A stretch of 20,779 nt of DNA from Candidatus Njordarchaeota archaeon (GTDB lineage: Archaea > Asgardarchaeota > Njordarchaeia > Njordarchaeales > Njordarchaeaceae). The translations under genes were made by a program, and so were the position numbers. The stretch is taken from the NCBI GenBank assembly GCA_029856625.1, contig JAHKLG010000011.1, forward strand, positions 1 through 20,779, given 5' to 3'. Each line of letters begins with the position of its first letter. The first letter of the stretch is position 1. Shown in pieces: positions 20,139-20,779 of this stretch. Under the pieces are notes generated by a model. That model did not search any database, had not been told where the DNA came from, and worked only from the letters and a program-made list of their open reading frames with translations.

Positions 20139-20779
20139 TTACTCGGATTCACCCGATTCTTCTCCCCCACTCAATTCTTCCAATTCTTCCATTAAGGCCT
20201 CTGCTTGCTCCTCTTCTCCCATTTGCAATAGTTGATCCAGGAAATCATCTGTTAATAAGCCATGCTCCACTAAGAACTCTAGGTCCTTATAATCAAGCTT
20301 ACCTTCCTCAATTAACTTTACCTTTATTTCTTGTAGTCTTCTCTGGAGAAGCCTCTTAAGCTCTTCTTTTCTTCTTAATTCCTCCTTTTCCTCCCTCAGT
20401 TTACTTATTCTTCTAAGCGTCAACATTATTTTCTGCCTTAAATCTCTAATCTTGCTCAGCATTTCATTAATTTTGTCTATCTCATTTCTGAGTTCTTGCA
20501 CTTTAGCATGATGCTTATCAGCTTCACCTTTCTTCTCATCCCTTATTTTCGATAATTCAGCGATTTTTTCGTCTATTTTCCTTCTCTCTTCATAATAAAT
20601 AGCTAAGGATCTTCTTATTGCCGTTAAATCCGCCCTGTATTTTTCAAGTTCCTGGCGCAATTTTTGCAATTTCCTCCATTGTTCCTCCTGTTGTTTGAGA
20701 ACTTTGAGTTTTTCCGAAAGTCTAAGAATACGCTCAGTTAATCTTTTCTCTATAATATCCGGGAGCGTCTGTGTTTGTA
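20139..20779 (-). CDS. Archaeal coiled-coil protein, COG1340-like (5' end outside the window)
   Basis: The frame is open with no stop from 20139 through the end of the window, so the gene is 5'-truncated here (at least 213 aa); a TTG at 20669 is only an internal codon. The protein is almost entirely heptad-patterned coiled coil rich in Lys, Arg and Glu, then a small C-terminal domain (KLIEEGKLDYKDLEFLVEHG) and an acidic tail. The upstream stretch QTQTLPDIIEKRLTERI, the ADKHHAKVQELRNEI segment and the GKLDYKDLEFL end all fit the archaeal COG1340 coiled-coil family from memory, whose function is not known. An SMC/Rad50-like fragment is the main alternative, but no ATPase part is seen. Confidence 0.85.
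   Translation of the reverse strand, partial: QTQTLPDIIEKRLTERILRLSEKLKVLKQQEEQWRKLQKLRQELEKYRADLTAIRRSLAIYYEERRKIDEKIAELSKIRDEKKGEADKHHAKVQELRNEIDKINEMLSKIRDLRQKIMLTLRRISKLREEKEELRRKEELKRLLQRRLQEIKVKLIEEGKLDYKDLEFLVEHGLLTDDFLDQLLQMGEEEQAEALMEELEELSGGEESGESE

Noticed and set aside
1..20779. CRISPR array, insertion sequence, toxin-antitoxin or phage genes
   Set aside because: No regularly spaced repeats, transposase-like or phage-like proteins were seen on either strand.

Overview
The window comes from an archaeal chromosome, most likely a thermophile of the TACK group (Thermoproteota and relatives), but I cannot place it more closely. The protein set is archaeal: FttA/aCPSF1, GatD, archaeal-type ProS, SRP19, CDP-archaeol synthase, Nep1, an 80-residue-class histone-fold protein, archaeal Elp3 and HflX. 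TATA boxes, GGAGGTGA-type Shine-Dalgarno sites and tRNA introns with bulge-helix-bulge (BHB) splice sites agree. Protein genes and spacers are AT-rich while rRNA and tRNA genes are very GC-rich, the contrast expected at high growth temperature.

Layout. 1-236: 5' end of a 23S rRNA gene on the minus strand, running off the window, with its own promoter and no 16S gene in front. 509-6593: compact information-processing and lipid genes in alternating orientation (elp3, nep1, an AMMECR1-domain gene, a histone, thpR, SRP19, carS, a GPN-loop GTPase). 6710-7423: an unrecognised gene. 7483-7712: tRNA-Thr(UGU) and tRNA-His. 7941-9887: fttA, the archaeal transcription termination nuclease. 10071-10195: tRNA-Tyr. 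10543-12328: a three-gene membrane cassette (a pilin/VirB2-like protein plus two multi-pass proteins), the most accessory-looking and least familiar part of the window, bracketed by tRNA genes on the opposite strand. 12350-12643: packed tRNA-Pro, tRNA-Thr(GGU), tRNA-Leu(UAA) array. 12830-20779: gatD, hflX, a Mut7-C RNase-domain gene, a small membrane protein, proS, a metallophosphoesterase with a membrane partner, tRNA-Ser(GGA), an unknown membrane-anchored protein and a COG1340-like coiled-coil protein cut by the window end.

How the genes work together. Most serve translation: tRNA wobble modification (Elp3), rRNA modification (Nep1), tRNA or RNA end handling (ThpR), Gln-tRNA formation (GatD), prolyl-tRNA charging (ProS), ribosome-associated GTPase (HflX), plus seven tRNAs. 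Secretion and membrane building are represented by SRP19 and CarS, transcription by FttA and the histone. Five of seven tRNAs carry introns; two of these lie inside the anticodon stem. No CRISPR array, insertion sequence, phage gene or integrase was seen. The best candidate for something undescribed is the 10543-12328 cassette; its functional reading is inference from topology and motif pattern only.
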